A stretch of DNA of 64,000 bases from Liriodendron chinense (taxonomy: Eukaryota; Streptophyta; Magnoliopsida; Magnoliales; Magnoliaceae). This document shows positions 1 through 10,446 of the stretch, piece after piece. Both the position numbers and the translations under genes were made by a program. The DNA lies in contig PVNU02002348.1 of NCBI GenBank assembly GCA_003013855.2, positions 1,240,001-1,304,000 of the forward strand. The letters are read 5' to 3'. Within the stretch, counting starts at the first letter, position 1; each line of letters opens with the position of its first letter. The notes under the pieces are model-generated. The model was not told where the DNA came from. It worked only from the letters and a program-made list of their open reading frames with translations, and ran no database searches.

Positions 1-723
1 GTCAATTGCGTGACAAAACATCTAACCTAGACAAATCATGACTCCTTATCATGATTGACCCTTAACCAAAAAGAAATATACAGCCCCTTACATGTCTATA
101 CAGATATACAAAATAATCTTTACAAAAGGACACGTACAGACTCGATTTTCTTCAAAATCTCCCCCTCAATGCTTGCACCTACAAAGTCATGCAAAAAGAT
201 ATAATCGGACCTTCTAGGTGGGATGATTCTCCCCCTTTTTGTTAGTAATTGACAAGGGTTAGCCAGCAAAAAGATATGCCTAATAAAGCTGCAAGGCTAG
301 CGCCGAAAATATGTCAATCACATAAGACAGGGAAGAGATACAGAAATTTAAGTCCTGAGGAGATTCAAAGAACACATCATGCTAGATATACAAGTAATCA
401 TGAAAGCATAGAGGGCTTATAGCCCAATCAACCAACCACCCCTCCAGATGTATATCTAGACAAACAAAGAACACAAAGCATGAGCTAAAAAAGGCAAATG
501 TGCCCAAACCATCCAACCTCTCACAGATATTCAATAAAAGATCAAAAGCTCATATAAAAAGATATAACTATAGCATCCATATATATACCAAAATGGGCAA
601 GCAGCCCAAATGTAAATATGTATCAATCCATGCAAAATATACAGACAAGCCATAAAAGATAGTGCATGAAATCCAGACAATGTCGTTGGTCATACAAAAA
701 GTAACTGTGACCAAGACATGAGA
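1..723 (-). other. 3' noncoding region of Copia copy A
   Basis: No gene is seen here. In element orientation it lies between the third ORF and the off-window 3' LTR. It is colinear with 10029-10446 plus 12018-12327 of copy B. It contains two extra polypurine-like tracts (minus-strand GGGGGAGA cores at about 154-167 and 229-245) besides the one expected off-window. Bases 414-418 (ggctt) are the unoccupied version of the site where the solo LTR entered copy B. Confidence 0.75.
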
Positions 724-2161
724 CTAGTAATCTGTTCCATCTCCCAGATCAGGGGGTGGAACGTCCCCACGCGTCGCGCGCTCCCATATCTCTATCCGCC
801 TCTCCAACTGTGCTTGGCGAGTGACAAGGGCCTCCTGCTGTACAAGTATGGTGGCCTGACCCTGCAAAATCTGGTCCCCAGTCTGCTCGAGCCTGTCAAG
901 CCGCTGAAATATACCCTCCCTAAGCTGGTGAAGCTCAGCAATGTATGAAGGTGGATCCACGGAAGGGGATCGTCGTCGAGAAAAGGCTCTAGGAGGCGTA
1001 CTGAATCGACCTGGAGCTGCTCACGGATCGAGGGATGGATCAGAGGAAGGAGCTTATGGTGAAGGGTGGGAAGGACCAGTGGAGGCTGGTGGAGCCTCAG
1101 GCTGGGACAGCTGGGCCGGATCCTGCTGCTGCTCCTGCAGAAGACGACTCTGGATGACTTCTTTGGTAAGCTCCATACGAGCAATGAGGGTACGGTTGAT
1201 AATGACAAGCTTGTGAACTTTATCAGTACCGACAATGCCAATCTGATTAGCTAATGTGCATATGAGATGCCCAAAAGGTAGACTGGTGGAGTTTCCATCG
1301 TCTCGCAGGATAACTTGGTAAATGATGTTCATGATCCGAGTTGGAAGGTAAAGCGGATGACCCTTACCTACACGATATAGCAACCGAAACATGGTTTCGG
1401 TGACATCCGCCTTGTTACTCATCCGCAGGTATACATTGCGGAAGAAAAGGCTGTGCAAAATGCGGAAATCCCATGTCATAGAGGATGCTCGAAGTGCACC
1501 TCCTACCCATTTGGGTGTCCCATCACCACATAGGAATTGAGCAATAACAAGGTTAGGTTTGGGACCCAAGGAATCAAAATCGAAAGTAGACTCCTGAACA
1601 ATAGGAACGCCAACAAATTCCGATATGGATTTCAAAGTAAAAAAGGCAATCCCGATCACCAACCTCGACGTTAAAAGAGGGGGGAGAGGCAGTGACATGG
1701 ACACAAGATGCATAAAATTTTCGTACAACGTCAAACTGGACCGGGCCCCCCATGTGGAGTACGGGGCCCCAATTTATGGCATTTAATATGAAAAGAACAT
1801 TATAGTCGGCCAAGTCAACCAATTTGACTGATTTTTCACAAACTACGTCATTGTCCTTGAAATCATCCCAATGGGTGGAATGGGATGAAACATTTTTCCT
1901 CAAGGATTGAGATTGAACAGGGGGAACAGAAGATGAGGCAGCCCCTTTCCCTTTTGAAGCTGTTTTCTTGGTCTTTAAAGGGCGAGGAGAAGGAGGCTTA
2001 GGTTTTGCCTTGGGTCGATCACTCCGCCTCAAGGGGAGCTCATCTTCGCTCTCTTGGGAAGACATAGAAGAGGCAAGAAGATACTCTAAATCACTCCTAG
2101 AGATGAAGGAAAGGGATGAACCAAAGAAGAGTGAGAGTGAAGAGAAGGAATCCCTTACCAA
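724..2161 (-). pseudogene. Third ORF of Copia copy A, putative plant transposon protein domain, broken
   Basis: This is the ORF after pol, in the position called env-like in SIRE elements. Reading from 2161 (or the Met at 2065), there is a basic, Ser/Pro-rich N-terminus with an RRSDRPKAKPK stretch, then a domain resembling the putative plant transposon protein family (EFVGVPIVQES and LPFGHLICTLANQIGI motifs), a Pro/Gln-rich stretch, and a C-terminal heptad-like segment at 724-960 (IAELHQLREGIFQRLDRLE). The frame is broken around 1610-1670, where the domain continues in another frame (1054-1734). It meets TAA near 1054 (also in copy B) and a copy-A-specific TGA near 1020, where copy B has CGA. 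No signal peptide or transmembrane segment is evident, so a membrane envelope role is not supported. Function unknown. Confidence 0.7.
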
Positions 2162-2856
2162 ATGAATGAGAGTGAAGAGGAGTAAAGTAGAGGAGGTTAG
2201 AACCTCGAATCTTGCAACGAATCACCTCGAAATCACCTTGGAGAGCAAGAGGGGGAGCTGGAGCAGCAAGTGGAGGTGAGAAAATGGGAAGTGGGTGACC
2301 TAAAATGAGCTCCAACTGTTTTTAAAGACCCCCCCTTTCGGACGGCTGACGCACGGGCTTGCTGGACTGGTGATGCACGACCGATCGTGACCGGTCGTGG
2401 GACGCGAAATGGAAGTCCAGCAGCATTTTGTTCACAGCCCGACCGGTCGGATGGCATAAGTGACTTAGTCCAGACAGGTCTTGGAGACGCCCGACCGGTC
2501 TTGACCGGTCAGTTGGCCGGTCGGCCGGTAGATTTTCACAATTTTGACAGGAATCCTGCACTGGATTAGCTGGATAGAGAGTCTGTCCTTTGGACAGACC
2601 ATTATCATTTAAAACCAAGTACCCTTACCAAGGATACAACATCCATGGTCATGGTGTACCAAGGTACAACTTAACACAAAATGAGGGACCCTTAAGGTCC
2701 AGATTTATCGATAGAGGATAAGAATTGGGACTATGATCTCGGATTTTCGTAGAAAGCAATGAAAAGAGGCAAAGATCCTCAGATATACCTATAAAGAGCA
2801 GAAAGAGAGGCTTAATCCTCAGATTTTTCCTGCAAAACATACACTTGTTAGATAAA
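2162..2856 (-). promoter_or_regulatory. Pol-to-ORF3 spacer of copy A with GACCGGTC-type dyads and a TATA-like tract
   Basis: No coding sequence is supported. The stretch at about 2378-2510 holds dyads of the same type as the LTR arrays (2378-2397, 2439-2450, 2491-2510) plus a GACAGGTC variant at 2473. The linker words cttgctgga and gtccagcag seen in the LTR arrays also occur. In element orientation a TTTAAAAA tract (2319-2326) follows the dyads and precedes the third-ORF start by about 160 bp. The arrangement copies that of the LTR promoters, so an internal promoter for the third ORF is a reasonable inference but untested. Confidence 0.45.
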
Positions 2857-5800
2857 CTAGACACATCCAACACCAATGGACTTCTGGAGGTTCAAAAATC
2901 GAACCGAGTCCAAAGGTTTCGTTAGGATGTCACCTAGCTGATTCTCGGTAGGCACATGTTCGAGAGATATTATGTGATCTTCAACCAATTCTCGAATAAA
3001 ATGGTGCCTAATATCTAGGTGTTTAGTGCGCGAGTGCTGAACTGGATTTTTTGATATATTTATGGCACTAGTATTGTCGCAAAATAGAGTCATTGTGCCT
3101 TGGTTAATCCTATAATCGGTCAAGGCTTGTTTCATCCATAATAATTGGGCACAACAACTTCCAGCAGCAATGTATTCTGCTTCGGCTGCGGATAAAGAGA
3201 TGGAGTTTTGTTTCTTACTATGCCATGCCACAAGGCAATTTCCAACATAAAAACACCCACCGCTGGTTGATTTACAATCATCCATGTCACCAGCCCAATC
3301 GGCATCTGAATACCCTGCAATATCTGTAGATGAATCAAAGAGGTACCAAAGACCGTATTCGGTGGTGCATCCAACAAACCGAATGATCCGTTTAACAGCG
3401 GTAAGGTGAGAATCTTTGGGATCAGCCTGAAACCGGGCACAAGCACCTACACTAAAAGCAATATCTGGTCTACTAGCAGTGAGATAAAGAAGACTACCAA
3501 TCATGCTTCTATAAAGATGTTGATCTACACTTTTCCCTACAAGGTCTTTTGATAGTTTAACAGTGGTGCTTATAGGTGTAGTGCAGGAACAACCAGAGTC
3601 TAAGCCAAATCTCTTAACAAGGTCTTTAGCATATTTGGCTAGAGTAATGAATATACCTGATGCCAGTTGTTTTACTTGAAGCCCTAGAAACATGTTAAGT
3701 TCTCCTACCATACTCATCTCAAATTCAGATGTCATTAATTTAGTAAAGGAGATGGACATTTTCTCACATGTGGATCCAAAAACAATGTCATCCACATAAA
3801 TCTGGGCAATCAACATACAATTCTCGGCTTCTCTAATAAATAGCGTTTTGTCAACGCTCCCCCTAACAAAATCATGGTCTACAAGAAAATGAGTTAAGCG
3901 TTCATACCATGCACGGGGTGCTTGCTTGAGTCCGTAAAGCGCCTTTTTCAACCGGTACACTTTGTGAGGATACTTAGGATCAATGAATCCTTTTGGTTGT
4001 TCAACATACACTTCCTCATCAGGAATACCATTCAAGGAGGCGCTCTTTACATCCATTTGAAATAGTTTGAACTTTAACGCACAAGCAACAGCCATAAGAA
4101 TTCTAATAGACTCGAGTCTGGCTACAGGGGCAAATGTTTCATCAAAATCAATGCCTTCAATTTGTGAATATCCCTGAGCCACTAACCGAGCCTTATTTCG
4201 TATTACATTCCCAGATTCATCGGATTTATTCTTGAAAATCCATTTGGTTCCAATAACATTTTTCTTTTCCGGCCTGTCGACCAGATACCACACTTCATTT
4301 CTAATGAATTGTTGAAGCTCTTCCTGCATTGCAAGGATCCAGAATTCATCATTTAGAGCTTCATCAGCATTTTTTGGTTCTATTTTTGATGTGAAACACA
4401 GGTGACTGTTGACTGCCTCCAACTGTCTCCTGGTTTTAACACCAATGCTAGGATCCCCAATGATTTGATTGAGGGGGTGATCCTTGACAATTTGTACATC
4501 ACCAGGAGCAGTGGGGGCATTTGGAGATGAGGGTTGTTTATCAGATTTACCTATCTCACATATGCCCTCATCTTCTTCTTCATCACCTGGAGACACAGAT
4601 TTATCCAAGCTATCATCCACAGTCACATTGATTGACTCTTGAACTGATGAGGTTCGAAGGTTGTAGACACGAAAAGCTCTACTATTTAATGAGTATCCTA
4701 AGAAGATACCCTCATCACTTTTGGAGTCAAACTTTCCCAAATTTTCTTGGTCTCTCAGAATATAGCATGTACTACCAAAGACCTTAAAGTATTTTACATT
4801 CGGTGTCTTTCCACACCATAGTTCATAAGCTGTTTTGTTTAGACCTGCCCTTAAATAAACTCGATTAATAATATAGCAGGTAGTGTTAACAGCTTCGGCC
4901 CACAGATTTTGAGCAAGATTTTTATTATTAAGCATAGCTGTAGCCATATCCAACAACACTCTATTTTTCCTTTCAGCATCCCCATTTTGTTGAGGTGTTT
5001 TGGGTGCTGAGAACTCATGACGAATACCCAATTCATCACATAATGCCTTCAAATGATGATCTTCAAATTCACCACCGTGATCACTCCTGATTCTTGCCAC
5101 GATGTATCCTTTCTCATTGTGAAGTCGCTTCACTAGTTTTTGGAATTCACCAAAAGTATCAGATTTTTCTCTTAGGAAGGCGACCCATGTGAATCTAGAG
5201 TAATCATCAACGACTACAAAGAAGTATCATTTTCCACCTTGGCTAAGTACCCTGGTAGGACCAACTAGGTCCATTTGTAGCATTTCAAATGGTTTTGATG
5301 TGACCAGGATAGAGGTTCTCTTGTGAGCAACCATGATTTGTTTACCTTTTTGGCATGCGACGCACACAGCATTTGGTCTTTTACCCATCTTGGATAGACC
5401 TCTCACCAAATTTTTCTGACTCAGTTTAAACAGATTTCTATAATGTACATGACCGAGTCGATGGTGCCATAGTTCTGTTTCATCCTGAACGGCCACGTGA
5501 CACATGGTGGAGGAGCTTAAATTGTTGTGATTTTCAATGACATAGCAGTTGTCTCCTGTTCGTAGACCTTTCATGACTAATTTTCCTGTGGAGTTCAAGA
5601 TCTTACACATATCTTTGGAGAAGCTTACTGAGTGCTCTTCATCACAAATCTGTGAGATACTCAGTAAGTTGTGTTTAAGGCCATCAACATACAGCACATT
5701 TTCAATTTCGGGCAAACCTGGCCCTATGATGGTTCCTTTACCAATAATTTTAGCTATGCTCCCATCACCAAATGTGACAGACCCACCATCAAATTCGTCA

Positions 5801-7898
5801 TATGCACAAAATTGAGATCTATTACCTGTCATGTGTCTAGAGCAACCACTATCCAAGTACCATCTAGGGGTATTCCCAGCTTTTAAGGCAGTATGAATGA
5901 CCAAACACTTGTTCTTTACAACCCATTTAGTTGTTGTCCTTTTATGAGAGGTGTTCTTATGGTGAGATTCTCTAGTTTTCTTGGGAGAATCAGATTTTTC
6001 TTTTTCACGCAAGAGAAGAGCAGTTTTCAAATTCAGCATTTTAACTTGCTCCAACAGTTCATCCATCCTCTTGTCCTTCCTAGGAAGAGCAGGATAATTC
6101 TTTCGAATGTTTCCCCTCTTTGGTGAAGAATGCATGGGAGGATTCCAATTAGCTTGCACATTTTTCCCGGTCGGTACAAATTTACCTTTCAAGTTTCTAA
6201 CCGGATTTTTTAATACCAAGCACTCAAATTTTAAGTGGCCAATGTCTCCACAAGCATAGCAGACAGGAGATGCTCTAGTTTTACTCCCTGATGCACCATG
6301 ATCTTTTCTTACAATCGGATGGACTGAGGTAGTTTTTGAAGTGTGACTGTCATAGCCCAAACCTCTTCTGTCCCTTGGTGATCTTACAACACCTAGGAGT
6401 TTTTCAAGGTTTTCTTCTCCCTGGGCGAACCGTCTTCTAGAGTCAACGACTTGACACTTAAGATGATCAATTTTAGTGTTCGCCTCTTTGAGTTCTTTCT
6501 CAAGTCTAGCATGCTTGTCTAGAGATTCACCACTTATGAGCTTTTTCTTTTCTTGTTCAAGCTCATCATTCTTCCTTTTCAGCTCTTCTAGATCTTGACC
6601 CATCTTTTGATTCTCTATTTTCAATCCGTCAAGATTTTTTATCAGTTTGTCATTTTTAGCCTTCATTTGGCCCAAAATTTTGATAGTATTTATATTTTCA
6701 ATGTATAGTTGGTTATATACCTCCTGAAGGCCTTCCTCCTCATTCTCATCATCACTCAAGGAATCATTTTCAGTGTTAGAGGATTCATGATCATCAATGT
6801 CTCCGGTGATCTTTGCAATGGGCTAAATTTGAGGCACAATATCAGTAATGGAGGCCATTAAAATTCTGATTGAACCTTGCTCCTCCTCACTTTGGTATAT
6901 GACTGATTCTGATTCAAATTCTTCAGTTTTATCCCATGTAGCTGCCATTGCTTTTTCTTGGCCTTTTTATCAGTGCACTCGGATGCAATGTGACCAAAAC
7001 CCCTACATTTGTAGCATTGAGGATCTTTTGACTTAAAAAATTTTCCTTTGTTGTTCTTGGAGTCAAAAGGTTTACCCTTCTGGTAGGGTTTCCTTTTAGA
7101 AGTATTTCCCATAGTTTTGAAGAATTTTTAAAATTTCTTGGCCATAAGTGTCATTTCTTCTAAGTCTGGATCTTCCTCACTTCCACATTCAGATTCTTGT
7201 TTCTTGTGAGAAGATTTCAGGGCTGTACTTTTGGATTTGGAGGGAGTTTTGAAACCTAGCTCATAGGTTTGAAGGGACCCTAATAATTCTTCAACTTTCA
7301 TGGTATTTAGGTCCCTACATTCTTCTATGGTAGTAACTTTGGAAGAGAACCGTTCCGGTAGGGATCTCAGAATTTTCCTACATAGTCTATGCTCCGGAAC
7401 AGGATCCCCCAAGCCCCACATTTCATTTGTGATCTTGTTCAATTTGGTATAGAAATCAGTAAATGTTTCGTGCTCCTCCATAGTAATGTTTTCAAATTGT
7501 GTAGAGAGGCGTTGAAGTTTTGAGTTTTTAACAATGCTTGTTCCTTCATGAGTAACTTCAAGAATGTCCCATGCCTGCTTACTTGTTGTGCAATTTTGAA
7601 TCCGGCCAAATTCATCTTTAGATACTGAACAAAAAATGGCATTCAAGCCTTTGGCATTATGAACACGTTGAGCTTTATCATAATCGGTCCACATCGCCTT
7701 ATCTCTTGGCTTGAGGACATCCGGTTCACCTTCCTTACATATAGTGTCCATTGGGGGTTTATATCCAATATCAATCATGTCCCTAACATCCGAATCAATA
7801 AATTCGAAGAAGATGCGCATTCGGGCTTTCCAGTATGGATAGTTTGACCCATTAAAGAAGGGAGGCTTAGTAACGGATGAAGAGTCCTCTCTAGACAT
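2857..7898 (-). pseudogene. Copia Gag-Pol polyprotein, copy A, inactivated
   Basis: Reading from Met at 7898: a Gag domain (7898 to about 7130), a CCHC zinc knuckle (CYKCRGFGHIASEC, near 7000), a coiled-coil-rich linker (6500-6750), a second knuckle (CYACGDIGHLKFEC, near 6250), a protease with DSGCSRHMTG (near 5830), the integrase HHCC region (near 5350-5480) and catalytic core, RT with YVDDIVFGS (near 3800) and a Copia RNase H (SDADWAGD, near 3300), ending at the stop at 2857. Visible lesions are a stop at 7128-7130, a one-base loss in a T run near 6953, TAG at 6823-6825, and TGA at 5227-5229 where copy B has CGA. Copy B lacks these lesions, so they arose after the copies separated. RT and RNase H remain open for 758 codons. 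Confidence 0.92.
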
Positions 7899-7955
7899 AT
7901 TTTCAAGTTCTCTTAGGATCTCACTCCGGATTTTTAAACCTGAGCGGAGGAACCC

Positions 7956-7967
7956 GCTCTGATACCA
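7956..7967 (-). promoter_or_regulatory. Primer binding site, initiator Met tRNA (copy A)
   Basis: The minus strand reads TGGTATCAGAGC, the usual plant Copia primer site complementary to the initiator Met tRNA 3' end. It lies 2 nt inside the LTR edge at 7970, between the LTR and Gag. Copy B has the same site at 39640-39651 with one change (TAGTATCAGAGC). Confidence 0.93.
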
Positions 7968-8969
7968 ATTGAAATTGCGGTTTTACCGCTTATAGAGATA
8001 CTTGGAGATATGCCTAATGTTCTAGAGGGGGGTGAATAGGACTTTTTAAATTCCAATTACAATTAAAAACTGATCAAGTCAATCTTATCAACTAAGATTA
8101 TCACAATAACATTCAAGGCATTTATATGAGCAATTTGCAAGTAAGGACTATCATAGGCATTTCATCAAACAGTTAGCATTCATGATTGACTAAACCATTC
8201 AACACATAGCAATCATTCAATCTCACAATGCACAGCGATTTATAGCGGTTCGGTTTTCCTACTCCACTCCCGGTTCATGATCTCAACCTATGAGACCACT
8301 GGATTTCACTATAGTCTTGGTTTTAAATCAGGTTAACCATCAACCTTGACATCCTTTGATCTAGGACCGCGTTTACCATCCGCCGATGGCCCAATCCAGG
8401 GACTTGATGAGTTTGGATCTCAAACTCTCACCAATTCTAATCTAAGGATGGTCACGTACACTCCCACCGGAGTTTCCCAATCCAGGGAATAGAGATTCAA
8501 TAAATGGACTCTCAAATACTAGACATACCTAGACGATTGAGCCCCGATTCGATGCCTTGGATGAGTAGCTTCAGCTCCACGTGCTTCAGCTTCTCTTTGT
8601 GCTCCCAAGATTAGGTACCGATGCAAATGATGAGGTTATGTTGATGCTGGGTAGTTGGGAGAGAGTTGGTCTAGTTCCTCTTGCATATTCAATGCAATGG
8701 TAATGGGGGAACTACCAAACTTCAAACATTCAATGGCTATAAATGACCTCATCAATATATTCCGAAGGTAGGTCAGCCATGAATGAAGGTCTTGAGTTCA
8801 TACTTCAAACCGAGCTTTGAATACTCATTGATAAGCCATTAATGGCTAGGTTTGAATGATGAACTTAAGGGGGACAAGAGCAAAGAGGGTAGGAAGATGT
8901 GAGTAAAAGCTCTCTCTCTTAGCTCTTGAAGGGTGTTGAATGCATGCCATGAAAGACCACAAGTCATGG

Positions 8970-8977
8970 CTATATAG
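8970..8977 (-). promoter_or_regulatory. TATA box of the middle Copia LTR
   Basis: The minus strand reads CTATATAG in a locally GC-richer context, about 120 bp downstream (element orientation) of the first full dyad. The right LTR has the equivalent at 40654-40661. It is the best core-promoter candidate; the transcription start has not been mapped. Confidence 0.6.
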
Positions 8978-9041
8978 AGCCCCAAATGATGGCCCCAATG
9001 GATCTAAAATGGTCACGTCCGACGTGTCAGAGAGGGGTCTC

Positions 9042-9607
9042 AACCGGTCGGACGAACCGGTCGCATTTCAAATATCTGGGCCACATCTGGGTTTGCCCGA
9101 CCGGTCAAGACCGGTCGGATTTCCTTGCTGGAGGAATAAAAAATGAAGGCCGACCGGTCAAGACCGGTCGGCAATGCTTGCTGGAACAATTTGAGAAAAC
9201 AGGCCGACCGGTCAAGACCGCTCGGTTGTGCTTGCTAGAACAATTTAATAAAACAGGCCGACCGGTCAAGACTGGTCGGCTGTGCTTGCTGGACAGCCTG
9301 ATGAATCCAGGCCGACCGGTCAAGACCGGTCGGCTATGCTTGCTGGAATAACTAAGTATAACTGGCCGACCGGTCAAGACCGGTCGGCTGTCAATCTGAC
9401 CATATAACAGCAAGTTCTGTCTTGATAATGCCCCTGGCCGACCGGTCAAAACCGGTCGGCTGTCCAGCTGATTTCATCACAGCAAGCCTCTGACTTCTTT
9501 TGATGCACCTGGCCGACTGGTCAAGACCGGTCGACTGTCCAGCTAAATATACTATAGCAAGGTGCTGTTGAGTTGAGGAGCCTGGCCGACCGGTCAAGAC
9601 CGGTCGG
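9042..9607. repeat. U3 array of GACCGGTC dyads, Copia LTR
   Basis: Nine 22-bp units start at 9097, 9150, 9204, 9258, 9312, 9366, 9438, 9513 and 9586. Each is CC + GACCGGTC + 2 nt + GACCGGTC + GG, with occasional single changes. A diverged unit starts near 9042. Spacing is 53-54 bp for the first six and 72-75 bp for the last three. Most linkers carry cttgctgga or a variant on the plus strand. Each perfect unit holds four CpG sites. The homologous array of the right LTR (about 40730-41275) has lost about 22 bp within one unit. Confidence 0.92.
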
Positions 9608-10016
9608 CTGTCCAGCTGATCTTGTCACAGCGGGTTTGCTGGACCAAGTCTTTCAACCCAACGCAACAGCGGATCACTTCAATGATGAGGCATGAAGTGA
9701 TTTGGTGCATGGGGTCCAATGTATGGACATATCTTCAGTTACGTTTTGCACCAGCCATGGACCACAAGTCTGATCAACTTGTGTAAGGGTCGAGAGGGAA
9801 TGGGATAAGATATGTGAGTCATTACGCCATTCTTTGATGTTTTGGGTTCGCTATGGTCGATCTATATGCAACTTACCTGAGATCTTGTTTCAACATGAGC
9901 TTGAGCAATGGAAGAAGCATAATCTTCAAGTCTTGATCTTCAATTCTTCGACCGAGGCTCACACGACAAGACGCGACCAACCAACACGCTAATTGACAAC
10001 AAAAGGTGTACTAACA

Positions 10017-10028
10017 ATCTCCCCCTTT
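10017..10028 (-). promoter_or_regulatory. Polypurine tract of Copia copy B
   Basis: The minus strand reads AAAGGGGGAGAT and abuts the LTR start TGTTAG. Its presence upstream of the middle LTR shows that this LTR is also the 3' LTR of copy B. Similar GGGGGAGA tracts recur at 10183-10194 and 10253-10267. Confidence 0.88.
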
Positions 10029-10446
10029 GTCAATTGCATGACAAAACATCTAACCTAGACAAATCATGACTCATTATCATGATTGACCCTTAACCGAAAA
10101 GAAATATACACCCACTTACATGTCTATACAGATATACAAAATAATCTTTACAAAAGGACATGTACAGACTCGATTTTCTTCAAAATCTCCCCCTCAATGC
10201 TTGCACCTACAAAGTCCTGTAAAAATATATAATTGGACCTTCTAGGTGGGATGATTCTCCCCCTTTTTGTTAGTAATTGATAAGGGTTAGCCAACAAAAA
10301 GATATGCCTAATAAAGCTGCAAGGCTAGCGCCGAAAATATGTCAATCACATAAGACAGGGAAGAGATACAGAAATTTAAGTCCTGAGGAGATTCAAAGAA
10401 CACATCATGCCAGATATACAAGTAATCATGAAAGCATAGAGGGCTT
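10029..10446 (-). other. 3' noncoding region of Copia copy B (continues at 12018-12327)
   Basis: No gene is seen. It is colinear with positions 1-418 of copy A and is cut by the solo LTR at 10447. The target-site copies ggctt are at 10442-10446 and 12018-12022; the remainder of this region resumes at 12018 and runs to the third ORF at 12328. Confidence 0.85.

Larger units (their letters stand above)
7970..10016 (-). repeat. Middle Copia LTR shared by copies A and B
   Basis: About 2,047 bp. In element orientation it starts TGTTAGTACACC after the polypurine tract at 10017-10028 and ends at the TGAAATTGCGG edge (plus strand) beside the primer site. It therefore serves as 3' LTR of copy B and 5' LTR of copy A. 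It carries a TATA box at 8970-8977 and a dyad array at 9042-9607 in U3. The GCGGT-TTT-ACCGC hairpin lies at the extreme U5 end (from 7977). By eye it differs from the right LTR (39654-41677) at a few percent of sites, including one array contraction. Confidence 0.9.

Noticed and set aside
718..1254. Plus-strand ORFs conserved between 718-1254 and 12322-12784
   Set aside because: They are conserved only because both lie in duplicated Copia copies; the minus strand has the supported third ORF.
724..2161. True viral-type envelope gene in the Copia element
   Set aside because: No signal peptide, membrane segment or furin-like site can be seen; the domain resembles a plant transposon protein instead.
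9105..9449. ORFs reading GRPVLTGRPV through the dyad arrays (also 8986-9351, 40752-41111, 14233-14496)
   Set aside because: These are shadows of the palindromic repeats, with no conserved start or family.
9097..9607. CRISPR-like look: 22-bp palindromic repeats with about 32-bp spacers
   Set aside because: The spacers are homologous to each other, the array is inside a plant retrotransposon LTR, and no cas genes exist here.
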